A DNA stretch of 64,000 bases from Yponomeuta sedellus (lineage: Eukaryota; Arthropoda; Insecta; Lepidoptera; Yponomeutidae): contig OW203729.1 of NCBI GenBank assembly GCA_934045075.1, positions 2,722,316 through 2,786,315 on the forward strand, in the 5' to 3' direction. The notes beneath the pieces were generated by a model, which ran no database searches, was not told the origin of the DNA, and worked only from the letters and a program-made list of their open reading frames with translations. Shown in pieces: positions 56,901 through 61,519 of the stretch (position 1 is the stretch's first letter; each line of letters starts with the position of its first letter). The position numbers and the translations under genes are program-made.

Positions 56901-58516
56901 AAGACAATTCTAAAAACCTATTTAGAGGCTAAAAATTCCACCCATGCCGGGATTACGGCATTACGGGCATTATGTATTACGTGCAAGTGATGCAAATTAC
57001 TTCAGCCAGATGTCGCTGCCTGTACGTAATACAGAGAATATTGTAAAGAGGTTCGAAATTTCCACTGATGGCCGGCGAGTCGCCCATTAGCTCAGTCGGA
57101 AGAGCGCTGGAACGGATAGCCAGAGGTGGCGGGTTAGAATCCCGGCATCTTTTCGTTATCTTACTTAACTCAGGTGTTGTGATTCTCTGGCAAATCTTCA
57201 TCGTAGCCACAGGCGAGTACCCTCTAAATAGGTTTTTAAAGTCGAGTTACATGGCAGAGCGGCCGCGTACCTGCGGATAGGGCTTGGCGGGCGGCGCGGA
57301 GGGCGGCGCGGGCGTCGGCGGCGCCAGCGGGTCAGGCGTGGGCGCCGGCGTGTGGAGCGTGGCCGCCGCCAGCGCGCTCTAGCGGGGCGGACGCGGTTAG
57401 ACACAGGCGGGCGCGGGCTTAGCACATAGGTACACGGGGTTGGGGCGGGCGGTATCGGGTAGCATGTTGCAGGCGCAAATTCACCGTCCAAACTGTCTTT
57501 ACCAGCACTGTCCGTAATTATATTACGTTTCATTTTTTTTTTGTTTTAACATAACTGTTTGTTTTATGGTTGTAAAATACGTGTAAATTGTGTAAAAAAA
57601 TATTTTTATTTATCTTTCTCTTTTAATTAATTTTGTCCTCGGAGCTTGAGGCTACTGACATCGTGGCGTGTGAAAAATGGGTACAACTGAGAAATTGTCG
57701 TCTCGGCAAGCGTAGGTTTTACTTAACATTCCCTTAACTTGTAAGAAAATGTTCTCCCTACGCCTGTTATGTTGAAGAGTCTAAACTCCCGCTTATTAAA
57801 GAACGGCATTCAGTTGGAACGGTGAAAATGGTCTTTCCATCTTTACTACATAATTTATGCAGCGTGGAGTAGCAATCGGTAGACAGGCAAACGCTTTATA
57901 GTGCCTGGTATATAATTTAAGATAAAGTCTGTTATAAGAAAGCGACGAATTGATGATCTCTGCTTATTCGTTATTGTTCAGATAAGTGAATCACGTTAAC
58001 ATGTAGACTTAATTAACACACAAAGGTTTGGAAGGACAAAGCCAAAATTAGGAATCATCTTTTATTTTTTCGTTATCTTACTTAACTCAGGTGTTGTGAT
58101 GCTCTGGCAAATCTTCATCGTAGCCACAGCCGAGTACCCTAAACCTAGACCACAACAAGACAGCAAGATCAAGCTTTACCTTTTGTAAACATCGCTACAA
58201 ATGTAACGTTGTATCCATTATTAACAGTAACACACTGTTTTTATCGCAAGACCACAGATATATATTTTTATCTTATAAAGATTGATATGCTGTTGCATGT
58301 ACGTAAACTAAAACCTAGCGCAACTACAGCCCTGTAGCTTACGCAGACATGTATAGACCAAGGTGTACCTCGGGATGTCTCACCTGGTGGTTGGCCTGCT
58401 GCGTGTGGTGGGGTGAGGCGGGGGGGCCGGCGGACGAGGGGGCGGAGACCGGGGCCGCGGGGGAGCCCCCGCCGCAGCTACCGGGGGAGCACACGGTGCC
58501 CCCTTGCGTAGAGACT
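23810..58516 (-). CDS. skd: MED13 / skuld, Mediator kinase-module subunit (partial, C-terminal 1,368 codons)
   Basis: Exons: join(58516..58384, 57378..57271, 54743..54583, 51638..51476, 48281..48171, 46796..46602, 45189..45000, 44068..43854, 42539..42362, 41175..40995, 39359..39219, 34306..33478, 32154..31969, 29474..29245, 28614..28469, 27980..27703, 26817..26539, 25127..24877, 23942..23810). Phases agree at every junction and the frame ends at TAG 23812-23810. Conserved MED13 signatures in order: [126 protein letters not shown]...[49 protein letters not shown] and [23 protein letters not shown]13 joins CDK8, cyclin C and MED12 in the kinase module and tethers it to core Mediator in the nucleus; its C-terminal half has an Argonaute-like fold. 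The N-terminal domain lies right of the window. The intron sum is about 30 kb, with a 4.5-kb LINE in one intron. Confidence 0.95.
24521..24790 (+). mobile_element. SINE family B, full length
   Basis: A tRNA-like head at about 24525-24600 (B-box GGTTCGATCCCCGGC; GGTCTCGGTGACGCAGCGG start) is followed by a body (GTTAGCACCTATAATACAAA, GATCTGTGTAATATGTCCAT) and an ATT-rich tail. It lies in the last MED13 intron. Other copies are at 30690 and 47316. Confidence 0.75.
24877..25127 (-). CDS. skd: MED13 exon ([14 protein letters not shown])
   Basis: Acceptor CCTCCCCACAG, donor TTGAG|GTGAGC. Reads [51 protein letters not shown] and [13 protein letters not shown], matching the MED13 C-terminal domain. 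Confidence 0.97.
25128..26538 (-). other. MED13 intron with decayed exon-edge duplicates
   Basis: AT-rich intron. At 25945-26087 there are one full and one partial diverged copy of the exon 26539 donor flank (AGCCTTTCGCTCGGCAAAGC, AGCATGAGAAGGAA, ATCGAGTGAGAGGC). The phrase AGAAGCC.GTTTTAAG.CTGTAA.TAAACA occurs at about 25750 and 26055. No gene is seen. Confidence 0.6.
26539..26817 (-). CDS. skd: MED13 exon, acidic region ([14 protein letters not shown])
   Basis: 93 codons in phase 0. [20 protein letters not shown] and an acidic stretch ([20 protein letters not shown]) precede a Gly/Ser/His-rich tail. Donor GCG|GTCAGT lacks the usual A at +3; the exon joins in phase to [13 protein letters not shown]. 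Sequence just beyond the donor is duplicated at 25.95-26.07 kb. Confidence 0.88.
26818..27702 (-). repeat. MED13 intron with direct duplications and a SINE A fragment
   Basis: Two ~100-bp diverged copies (GCGTGTTTTAAAGTAAG) at about 26832 and 26935 adjoin the exon 26817 acceptor. Two further copies of a ~125-bp unit (TTTGCCTCCCACA, GAAACGAGAAT, AAAAGTCGCCATCTTTAGAA, TTAGTTAGC.ATGTTC) at about 27335-27460 and 27465-27685 lie next to the exon 27703 donor. A family A fragment (27538-27640) splits the second. Confidence 0.6.
27703..27980 (-). CDS. skd: MED13 exon ([13 protein letters not shown])
   Basis: Completes Gly, then [60 protein letters not shown] and [19 protein letters not shown] at donor CAG|GTGAGG. 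The THILVFPTS block is nearly invariant in MED13. Confidence 0.96.
28469..28614 (-). CDS. skd: MED13 exon ([14 protein letters not shown])
   Basis: Acceptor TTCTCTTCCAG, donor AAG|GTTAGC. The frame set by both neighbours reads [40 protein letters not shown] and RIGHGELK, matching the family's ARKxGLxKLWEW...PWRVVIGRxGRxGHGELK. Confidence 0.95.
28615..29244 (-). repeat. MED13 intron with a diverged copy of the exon 29245 donor edge
   Basis: TTTCACCGGTACGGCACGTG at about 29028 resembles the exon edge CTCACCGGCGCGGCACGTG at 29241. The surrounding ~250 bp (TTTCAG...TCTATAATCTGCGGG, GTGAGCTAATTCC) recur as TTTCAGCCTGTCTAGAATCTGCGGG and CGCTAATTCC. An older tandem duplication is inferred. Confidence 0.45.
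29245..29474 (-). CDS. skd: MED13 exon ([16 protein letters not shown])
   Basis: Acceptor CCGCCCTCAG, donor CCG|GTGAGC. Reads [60 protein letters not shown] and ends IDIHVPRR. This is the PIWI-like core landmark of MED13 (SYCLSxDQRWLL). Confidence 0.96.
29475..30550 (-). other. MED13 intron, SINE C copy and unassigned sequence
   Basis: About 29990-30190 is a SINE C copy with a tRNA-like head on the minus strand (GTGGTAGCGGAGCGGTGTAG, GGTTCGAACCCCGGCATGTA). Its first bases are repeated inverted at 30192-30220 (CGGAAGCGGAGCGGTGTAGA), giving a fold-back. The rest is AT-rich with nothing recognised. Confidence 0.6.
30555..31070 (-). mobile_element. SINE E tail, SINE B copy and LINE ORF2 C-terminus
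   Basis: 30555-30655 matches the tail of the SINE at 31640-31865 (ACATACATTGCTTCTGGCCC). 30685-30893 is a SINE B copy lacking most of its head. 30876-31073 encodes [20 protein letters not shown] and [17 protein letters not shown], the C-terminus of an RTE-like endonuclease-reverse transcriptase LINE. Confidence 0.65.
31076..31525. mobile_element. TA-flanked MITE carrying a nested hairpin MITE
   Basis: The outer element is the family at 12377-12606 (CAGTCTATTTATTCTTACTT ends, TA on both sides). At 31284-31459 a second element is inserted, flanked by 12-bp direct repeats TAAAAAGTCACA (31272-31283 and 31460-31471). It contains ~55-bp inverted arms (TTGTAGACTTGTAGTCCG... at 31284; reverse complement ending at 31432). 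Confidence 0.85.
31515..31660 (-). repeat. Two-copy ~85-bp tandem repeat
   Basis: AATAGACTGTACATCCTCAT...CACGACGCT.TCTGATCCGTCGAGA occurs at about 31517 and 31593. A related piece (GTCGTGATATTTTCGCACTATCGGCCGC) lies at about 31877, next to the exon 31969 donor flank. Confidence 0.6.
31640..31865 (-). mobile_element. tRNA-headed SINE (family E)
   Basis: The minus strand from about 31856 reads GACCTCTGTGGCGTAGCGGT, CTGCCTACCATGCAAGAGGT and GGTTCGAATCCCGGCTGGGA. This tRNA-like head with A and B boxes is followed by a body with CCTCAGGTCTTGGATGTTTA and GGGGCCAGAAGCAATGTATG. Confidence 0.65.
31969..32154 (-). CDS. skd: MED13 exon ([13 protein letters not shown]...KSLTGFG)
   Basis: 62 codons in phase 0: [52 protein letters not shown]. 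Acceptor CTGTCGGCAG, donor GAC|GTGAGT. The 5' edge and acceptor of this exon are copied at least seven times in the intron to its right. Confidence 0.94.
32144..33405 (-). repeat. Tandem array of ~100-113-bp units copying a MED13 splice acceptor
   Basis: Each unit contains AGCGAGATTATCTG (minus strand CAGATAATCTCGCT, the acceptor AG and first 11 bases of exon 32154). Units start at about 32144 (the real exon edge), 32248, 32361, 32461, 32560, 32998, 33124 and 33333; a partial unit near 33225 lacks the acceptor. Units share CACGTTCATTTATTTGCCCG, GATTCCATAACCAGTAAGTT and AATGTTAGAGGT. Divergence is modest. A MITE interrupts the array at 32608-32910. Confidence 0.9.
32608..32910. mobile_element. 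MITE inside the acceptor array
   Basis: The ends GTGCTTAGTGCAAGTTT and AAACTCGCACTAAGCAC are inverted repeats, flanked by the direct repeat TCTGA (32603-32607 and 32911-32915). The 303-bp element has no coding capacity. It inserted after the array had formed. Confidence 0.8.
33478..34306 (-). CDS. skd: MED13 exon, large Argonaute-like (MID) exon
   Basis: 276 codons. Begins [20 protein letters not shown] and continues [70 protein letters not shown] and [20 protein letters not shown]. An acidic, Pro/Ala-rich loop follows, then [15 protein letters not shown]. Acceptor CCCCCACAG, donor AAG|GTGAGC. This is the region modelled as the MID-like lobe of the Argonaute fold. The central loop is much shorter than in vertebrate proteins. 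Confidence 0.96.
34554..37240 (-). pseudogene. Jockey-type LINE ORF2 (endonuclease-reverse transcriptase), frameshifted
   Basis: The endonuclease part (about 37230-36430) has NANGL near its start, [28 protein letters not shown] and SDHSPV, the APE-type catalytic landmarks. The RT part (36342-35257) has [15 protein letters not shown] and [13 protein letters not shown]. The frame slips near 36430, at about 35300 within the GVPQ box (one base short), and near 34960. The catalytic TFADDTAVL box is in the 35296-34946 frame. The C-terminal [14 protein letters not shown]...FQSKTLRLI region ends at 34554. At least three frameshifts make it inactive. Confidence 0.9.
37216..38475 (-). CDS. Jockey-type LINE ORF1 (gag-like nucleic-acid-binding protein)
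   Basis: 419 codons, uninterrupted. A Ser/Thr/Gln-rich N-terminus is followed by an RRM-like section ([40 protein letters not shown]) and, near residues 265-320, Cys/His knuckles: [30 protein letters not shown] and [15 protein letters not shown]. The order matches Jockey-clade ORF1, which packages LINE RNA. It ends next to the start of ORF2. Confidence 0.9.
   Translation of the reverse strand: MANNKQMVQQALHKGLFHTRPRTQSLGENSTGNNETTVSVSTHKQWQTVVNKKRPLSSPEDRQKPQSKQSKADTYWLSQPVTLSNSFSQLEQEAPYVQNNPMKQSEKTPRPPPIFVDKVSNIQLLLELLNEHAKDNYVLKVLRNDQVKIQPKIPEMYTVIVKELEQKGTEFYTYKPKQERAYKAVLKNIHPSTSLHEIKDALTELGHSVTNIWNVKARVTKIPLPIFFIELLPSGNNKEIFQIKYLLHCQVKVEEPRTKREIPQCSKCQQYGHTKAYCRRQPKYIKCAGDHSSADCQRKTRCDDVKCILCNGNHPANYKGCIVYQDLLKIKYPALRQKTTHDTAQPSNTKPITYSYAKAVKNSHESQPKCYSAGEDSRNQPNELKELMTMMQQIMQQLTSVTNLLVSMTSKLSSSIRLN
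39219..39359 (-). CDS. skd: MED13 exon ([20 protein letters not shown])
   Basis: Acceptor CCCTTCCGCAG, donor TCAG|GTGCGG. Encodes [16 protein letters not shown], a Gly/Ala run and [20 protein letters not shown], equivalent to the VHKWPY motif of other MED13 proteins. The intron to its left holds the Jockey-type LINE. Confidence 0.92.
39360..40994 (-). other. MED13 intron with SINE A and SINE F copies
   Basis: 39400-40220 is AT-rich with a CTT run (40045-40072). A family A copy lies at 40222-40590, a tRNA-headed SINE F (minus; CCTCGTTGGTCTAGCCGTTA head) at about 40635-40735, and an inverted family A piece at 40745-40925, adjacent to the exon. Confidence 0.6.
40995..41175 (-). CDS. skd: MED13 exon, Ala-rich helical segment
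   Basis: Acceptor TCTCCCCAG; the donor is a weak-looking GCGA|GTCAGT. Reads [20 protein letters not shown], then [20 protein letters not shown] and PPPLNLRE. The split GA|G codon joins to [15 protein letters not shown]. Extremely GC- and Ala-rich compared with its human counterpart. Confidence 0.8.
41176..42361 (-). other. MED13 intron, AT-rich, (TC)n microsatellite
   Basis: A (CT)n run occupies about 42290-42313. A tail-like GTAAGTAAGTAAATAG lies at 41208-41224. No gene or well-defined element is seen otherwise. Confidence 0.55.
42362..42539 (-). CDS. skd: MED13 exon ([20 protein letters not shown])
   Basis: Acceptor TCCCCGCAG, donor CTGG|GTACGT. Encodes [17 protein letters not shown], an acidic linker, and the highly conserved Cys-containing [20 protein letters not shown] block followed by [10 protein letters not shown]. 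Together with the previous exon's CTLCVC this is the conserved cysteine-rich part of MED13. Confidence 0.94.
42770..43853 (-). repeat. Degenerate tandem copies of the exon 43854 donor edge, split by a SINE
   Basis: The exon 3' edge reads, on the plus strand, CACTCGCCTTAGGTCCAGCG, then CTGCAGACGCAGAGCGTGCA. Diverged copies lie at about 42833, 42950, 43071, 43230, 43275 and 43320, with linking text CGAGCGCTGCCAAAGAACT. Copies near 43230-43330 form a tighter ~45-bp repeat. Several preserve donor-like bases, including AAG|GCAAGT at about 42838 (minus). Confidence 0.8.
43417..43777 (+). mobile_element. SINE-like family A, full-length reference copy
   Basis: Flanked by AGAGCAG direct repeats (43410-43416 and 43778-43784). 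Runs from AAGCGCTCGTGGCCTAGGCG through GGCGCGGTCGGGTACGGGAT, GGCACGCTAAGCCGTTGGTG and TTCCTGCGATGCAGGAGGAG to a GGGTTGATAA tail. It inserted into the exon-edge repeat cluster. It has no coding capacity; the class is inferred from size, tail and target duplication. Confidence 0.8.
43854..44068 (-). CDS. skd: MED13 exon ([14 protein letters not shown]), GC donor
   Basis: Begins after CGTCTTTAG with a Ser/Pro/Ala-rich stretch ([13 protein letters not shown]...), then [20 protein letters not shown] and [10 protein letters not shown]. In phase, the best 3' end is AAG|GCGAGT, a non-canonical GC donor that joins in phase 0 to [10 protein letters not shown] donor 3 nt further would break the frame. 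Confidence 0.88.
44601..45060 (-). repeat. 80-bp minisatellite, six copies, spanning the exon 45000 donor
   Basis: Units start at 44601, 44681, 44761, 44841, 44921 and 45001. Five are complete and the sixth is 60 bp and lies inside the coding exon. By eye the copies are identical. Each complete unit carries a donor CCCG|GTGAGTGC on the minus strand. Perfect identity implies very recent expansion or homogenisation. Confidence 0.97.
45000..45189 (-). CDS. skd: MED13 exon ([17 protein letters not shown])
   Basis: 63 codons plus one base; acceptor ACTCTCCCGCAG. Starts [20 protein letters not shown], then [20 protein letters not shown] and a charged ERERE segment. The donor CCCG|GTGAGTGC is the first of several identical donors in the 80-bp array that begins within this exon. 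Only this first donor keeps the downstream frame: each extra copy adds 80 nt, and the third reading meets a stop. Confidence 0.92.
45590..46625 (-). repeat. 72-bp tandem array spanning the exon 46602 donor, plus a partial exon duplicate
   Basis: About 12-13 units of 72 bp (24 codons) lie between 45700 and 46620, each with CTCACCTCGATGGGGTC (minus GACCCCATCGAG|GTGAG), the exon's last codons and donor. On the minus strand they read as a repeated [14 protein letters not shown] peptide. At 45590-45700 a diverged copy extends ~110 bp into the exon body (ATGGGGTC..GCAACGGAGTGTATC...CTTTGCGCTGGCGAGGGCAA). A variant unit with GTCTTACCGCGATGGGATC occurs twice. Confidence 0.93.
46602..46796 (-). CDS. 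skd: MED13 exon ([12 protein letters not shown]...[10 protein letters not shown])
   Basis: 65 codons in phase 0. The acceptor CTCCGTAG gives [20 protein letters not shown], then [19 protein letters not shown], a TP-rich, potentially phosphorylated region, and HTPPPDPIE at donor GAG|GTGAGT. The next intron codon is TAA. The last ~27 bp of this exon plus intron sequence form the 72-bp tandem array to its left. Confidence 0.92.
46797..48170 (-). other. MED13 intron with SINE G, SINE B and solo LTR
   Basis: A SINE G copy (plus; TAGAGCGCTGGCACGGATAG, GGTTCGAATCCCGGCATGGG) lies at about 47005-47140. A SINE B copy (minus) lies at 47316-47740 and is split by the element at 47397-47587. The rest is AT-rich and unassigned. 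Confidence 0.65.
47397..47587. mobile_element. Solo-LTR-like insertion (191 bp) in a SINE
   Basis: Begins TGTACG and ends CGTACA, flanked by the 5-bp direct repeat AACTC (47392-47396 and 47588-47592). It splits SINE B between GGTGCTAACTC and GACGATAGATTTAAT. TG...CA ends with a 5-bp duplication are the hallmark of LTR elements; an internal AATAAA is present. Confidence 0.75.
48171..48281 (-). CDS. skd: MED13 exon ([20 protein letters not shown])
   Basis: 37 codons in phase 0; acceptor CGCATCCTCAG, donor ACG|GTAAGA. Encodes [20 protein letters not shown] then [17 protein letters not shown], one of the most conserved short blocks of animal MED13. Unlike its neighbours it is not GC-rich. Confidence 0.93.
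48282..49255 (-). other. MED13 intron, AT-rich, unassigned
   Basis: I see no repeat family, gene or tandem structure that I can support. Short frames are present without recognisable motifs. Confidence 0.5.
49256..51112. mobile_element. Putative DNA transposon remnant with palindromic GCGCGGATCCGCGC ends
   Basis: The palindrome-bearing phrase TAAGCGCGGATCCGCGCGAC (49326) is inverted at 50451-50478 as GTCGCGCGGATCCGCGCTTA; relatives are at about 49290, 51043 and 51080. The interior (49360-50450) is AT-rich with only short frames (161 codons at 49512, 62 codons at 50624) that I do not recognise. The right edge reads CGTTCCAGAGG|TTAA, which would suit a piggyBac-type TTAA target, but the left TTAA is not evident. 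It may be a nested or rearranged element. Confidence 0.5.
51476..51638 (-). CDS. skd: MED13 exon (LEHPVKRFK)
   Basis: Starts with the third base of Trp, then [19 protein letters not shown], the family's W-L-x-HPVKRFK landmark. It continues with a Gly/Ala/His stretch and ends SEVKHERQE at donor GAG|GTGAGT. In phase with both neighbours. Confidence 0.87.
51639..53160 (-). other. MED13 intron, unassigned
   Basis: A short hairpin occurs at 51907-51950 (GTGTCCGATCCA ... TGGATCGGACAC). Otherwise there is no recognisable gene or element. Confidence 0.5.
53165..53505 (+). mobile_element. SINE-like family A copy
   Basis: Same subfamily as 9262-9540: AAGGCGCGTTCAGTGCATGG, GGCATTTTTCTGAGCGGTTC, GCACGTTAAGCAATTGATGC and a GGGTTGATGATGA tail. 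A further 3' fragment lies at about 54088-54190. Confidence 0.7.
53506..54582 (-). other. MED13 intron, SINE A fragment and unassigned sequence
   Basis: Only the family A 3' fragment at 54088-54190 (TTCCTGCGATGCAGGAAGAG, GGGTTGAT) is recognised. Confidence 0.5.
54583..54743 (-). CDS. skd: MED13 exon ([17 protein letters not shown])
   Basis: Acceptor CTCCCCGCAG, donor CTG|GTGAGT. Begins GDSPP and a run of six alanines (GCG/GCC repeat at 54707-54731), then [20 protein letters not shown] and the conserved LYDYTT block. The split TG|G Trp joins to [10 protein letters not shown] 77-78-bp tandem array starts 17 bp upstream of the acceptor in the intron. Confidence 0.8.
54760..55147 (-). repeat. 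77-78-bp minisatellite, five copies, next to a MED13 acceptor
   Basis: Units start at 54760, 54837, 54914, 54992 and 55070 (TTTACGCACGGGGAACCAAC, CGGTACCACGACCGTCACCA, CACATCTATCGTC.ACTAGC). The first two have CGGCCCGG, the last three CGGCTCGG and an extra C, so the array grew by duplicating the variant unit. It begins 17 bp beyond the exon 54743 edge, so the real polypyrimidine tract abuts the array. Confidence 0.97.
55590..55643. repeat. (CAAA)n and (CATC)n microsatellites
   Basis: Adjacent runs of CAAA and CATC tetranucleotides. Confidence 0.9.
55672..55862. mobile_element. PIF/Harbinger-like MITE
   Basis: 191 bp with long inverted repeats starting GGGCCTGTTTCACAATCTGC and ending in its complement, flanked by TTA on both sides (55669-55671 and 55863-55865). 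A 3-bp TTA duplication fits PIF/Harbinger or a similar superfamily. The arms pair over about 70 bp. Confidence 0.85.
55863..56550 (-). other. MED13 intron, short inverted repeat
   Basis: A palindromic stretch at about 55946-55986 (ACTGACACACTACGTT ... AACGTAGTGTGTCAGT). Otherwise unassigned. Confidence 0.6.
56552..56690 (+). mobile_element. SINE family C head fragment
   Basis: GGAGCTATGGTAGCGCAGCG, GGGAAGTACCGG and TGACTTTGTTTTCAAAGTCA match the SINE C head and its junction. Confidence 0.45.
56870..57245. mobile_element. SINE G fold-back pair with a templated insertion
   Basis: SINE G flanks lie at about 56875-56955 (minus) and a head at 57080-57150 (plus; GCCCATTAGCTCAGTCGGAA, GAACGGATAGCCAGAGG). 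The copy is interrupted after CCCGGCAT by ~72 bp (57152-57223) that match 58069-58140, and resumes with CTAAATAGGTTTTTAAA. Confidence 0.7.
57271..57378 (-). CDS. skd: MED13 exon, Ala/Pro/Thr linker
   Basis: 36 codons in phase 0 between CCCCGCTAG and CAG|GTACGC. Reads [20 protein letters not shown] and ends KPYPQ. It is disordered linker, supported by its splice sites and by joining in frame to its neighbours. Confidence 0.6.
57379..58383 (-). other. MED13 intron, donor of the 72-bp duplicate
   Basis: AT-rich after 57530. The segment at 58069-58140 is nearly identical to 57152-57223. Nothing else is recognised. Confidence 0.55.
58384..58516 (-). CDS. skd: MED13 exon, Gly/Ser/Pro linker
   Basis: Acceptor CTCGCTCCCTCCAG, donor CAG|GTGAGA. 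Frame: split codon, then [20 protein letters not shown], a Ser/Pro/Ala stretch, and HHTQQANHQ. Low complexity, as expected of the disordered linker between the MED13 N-terminal domain and the conserved middle. Identity rests on splice signals and phase continuity more than on similarity. Confidence 0.6.
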
Positions 58517-61343
58517 CTGGAGGGAGCGAGAGAACGGACGTTAACTCACGTTCTAAGGCCTAATTATCGGCAGCAAATCCAGTCGGAATCCTCACGTTTG
58601 CGAGTGATATTAGTGTGAAAATTAACGGTTACATTATGGGAATTGTTCAATATTTAGTGCGCGTAATATACGAGGAGATGACTTGACTTGGAATGAACTT
58701 TGTATGAAGCTTGATACCGCGATGGGAGTTCAGTTTTCGTGCTTTATTTTATTGCCTTCGAATCAGAACCTCCGTAAAAATCGCGACCGTCGCAAAATGG
58801 TGCTACTCTTTAGCGCGGTATACCAGCTCGTGGCGCTAGGTTTGAGTGAGCGTTGCGTCAAGATGGATACAAAATTCATGCTAAGCCTGTAGTAGTGAAT
58901 ACAAGTAGAGATGTTCAGTGAACATGAACCGCTTTTTTGCCTAAAAAGGCTTAGAAGGTGCTCGAAAGGTGCGATTTCCATTGGTTTGTAAAGGTGATCT
59001 CCCGAGTACCGAAGGAAACACAATATCTAGAATGGTTGCCAAGCGTAAAACTCTTGTGACAGTATGACTGATGGACTTTGAAACTGTACAAAAAAATTGT
59101 ATCAGAATTTAAATTAAACTAAAAGGATACATTGTCGTGACTTCGTAAGGACTTGAGAGAAGAAATATACGTCTCCTTTTAGTTTTTTAAACACTGTAGT
59201 TACGATATCACACAGCCTGTTAGGATGAAAGGTAGATGCTATTTATGTCTTCTATAATGACACGACCACTGTGTTGCGATGTTCACCAAACCCAAAGCAA
59301 ACAAATATTCTCAAAAAAACAATTTTATAAGTCTTTACTCCATTAGCCCCAGGTGGGTGGAGTTTACCGATTGCTTTGCGTTAAGAACGCACGGGCGAAA
59401 TAACCAATCACGGATTAGCATCACTCAGTACGAACCAATCATAGAGTCATTTCATGTGCTTGTTCGCGTACATATTCGCGTTCGCTGGGTAAAATGCACG
59501 CCAGTGTCCGTATATCCGTGAAAGAACAAATATGTGCGAAGGGGAACGAAGCAACGCCCCTAGTCTCAGCGGGCGCCGCACAGAGATCCTCGATTTAATG
59601 TAGGAAGTGCATCGACTGCAGATGAATTCGGTGACATACTATGGAATAATATGACATATTATGAGTTTGCCACCGAAGTTTCGCTTCCAATGGCGCAAGA
59701 CTCGAGGCAGACAGGCTGAAAGTTTGATAAATTGTATTTGAAGGTTAAAACAGTAAAGTAGTCAAGAAATATGCTTTTTTAATGTTTTCCGTCAAAACTA
59801 TGTTTCTAAGACACAAAACATGCAATATGTATTTCAAAACACGTAATAAATAAACGCTAAATCATGCACTAGATGTCATACTAATGCAATGAATAGTATG
59901 CCTTATAAATATAGATATAATAAAATACTTATTATAGAAAAGGCCAAAATAACATGCACTTTCCATATCGAAGCATTGCATCATTTGTGACTTCATTCAT
60001 AAAGTTAAGATTAGCAATCTCAACATAATTTTAAAGGAGTTATAATCCGTTATAGCTTTCACCGTGCCACTGTCTACCGAACCGTGATTTTAGTATTGGT
60101 GGTTTGATCGAATGATATGATTTAAATTCTAGTTTTCTTAAGATAGTCTTCTTTTTCCCAGTGACCGTTCCATCTTTACTATACCAAACGCTATCCCGCG
60201 TATGACTGAATTAAAAGGATTCAGATCAATCGAAAGCGATTGTAGACAAAGCTATCGTTTGGACTGTCTCGTGATGGCAGCTGGTATACGAGTTTGAGTG
60301 TGTCCACAACCGTGCATAGTTCAACTAAGGGGGGTAAAATACACGTTTCTCGTACAAGGGGTCTAATATTCACGTGTAAAATAAACGAAGTGTTTTCCAC
60401 CCTGAGTCGAACGACAATCGTACCAAAGTGTGTGGACTCGATCAACTACACTAAGGATAACGCACACCATACAAACATATTTTTGTTTTGATCTACACCA
60501 GGACAAGGTCCTACGGGCGCGTTTTAGCTCCATACAAAATTTCGCGAAGTAAATGTTTAGCAACATTAATTGAATTGTAATGAACGAGCCCCTGCTATTT
60601 GTCTTCATAATTGCAAATGCACAAGAGCTGTAACGCGATCGCGCGTGACATCGTGCGTAGATTTTATGTCTCAGCCCGCGGTTTTAAAATGAACCGTTTT
60701 AATTTAGTTATAGGTATACTCTGTATGTATGTCATGTTAGTTTTTTGGCAAAATAAACGATTTGATTTAATTTGAACTGCACTTTCAACTTGAAAGATAC
60801 CCGAAAGTTTCAAACTTTGTAAGTTTCAAGTATAACTTTATCCCTCACATTGGACAAAGTGACATAATGTCAAGGAAATAAGATCAAAGTGGCAACATGC
60901 CTAGTGGTCTAACTGCCGAACGGATCCTATGTCTGTCCGTCCGACATATAAATGTGGAGTTTCTTCGTCAGCTTCTGCTCCACCTAATACATACATTGTG
61001 AAACTAACAACTTTGACGTTCATTAATTATAAATAATTTATATACAGCAGGTAGCTGTAAATAAATTATGCGGCAGCTTGCCGAAGGCAGGCTGAACTGA
61101 AGAAACTGAAGGCAGGCCGCTATGGCGCGGATTAGAGGAGGGATATGTCCAGCAGTGGACTAGAATAGCTGATGATGATAAATTTATTTACGTCTCCTTG
61201 AACATTTTGACACTTGGTCCAATAGACCCCGGAGGCAACGCCATTTATTACCAAGTGACTATTTCCGGCACAATCTGAAAGTAGAGGCGGCGGTGTGCGT
61301 AATCCCGAGCGCGGTCCGAGAGTGGGTCGGTCGGTATACTCAC
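58517..61343 (-). other. Region right of the last supported MED13 exon, unassigned
   Basis: No repeat family is clear except a family D piece at 61110-61175 (GATATGTCCAGCAGTGGACT). Open frames at 58683, 59279, 60294 and 60363 have no recognisable motifs. Presumably it is MED13 intron. Confidence 0.45.
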
Positions 61344-61433
61344 GCGCTGGCCGCGAGCCCCGGCGCGGCGAGGTGATGACGCGGCGCGCGCCGGTGGAAT
61401 GGCGCCGCGTGCCGCAGCCGCCGCCGACGCCAC
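61344..61433 (-). CDS. Possible additional MED13 exon (weak)
   Basis: A GC-rich 90-bp stretch bounded by CCGGTGCAG and GCGC|GTGAGTATAC on the minus strand. Its length fits the phase needed to join the 58516 exon only in the frame reading WRRRRLRHAAPF..., which is not recognisably MED13; the other two frames are also open. It may be a rapidly evolving linker exon, a 5' non-coding exon of this or another gene, or no exon. Confidence 0.3.
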
Positions 61434-61440
61434 CTGCACC

Positions 61441-61515
61441 GGAGCGGGTTGCTAGGCCGCGGCACGGGTCGCTAGGCCGCGACGGGTTGCTAGGCCGCGA
61501 CGCGGGTCGCTAGGC
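61441..61515. repeat. ~18-bp GC-rich tandem repeat
   Basis: CGGGT(T/C)GCTAGGCCG recurs four times immediately beside the weak exon candidate at 61344-61433. Confidence 0.8.
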
Positions 61516-61519
61516 CGAT

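Noticed and set aside
58683..60608. Several 60-86 codon frames between 58.7 and 60.6 kb as small genes or N-terminal MED13 exons
   Set aside because: No resemblance to the conserved MED13 N-terminus and no convincing splice-site pairs in phase.
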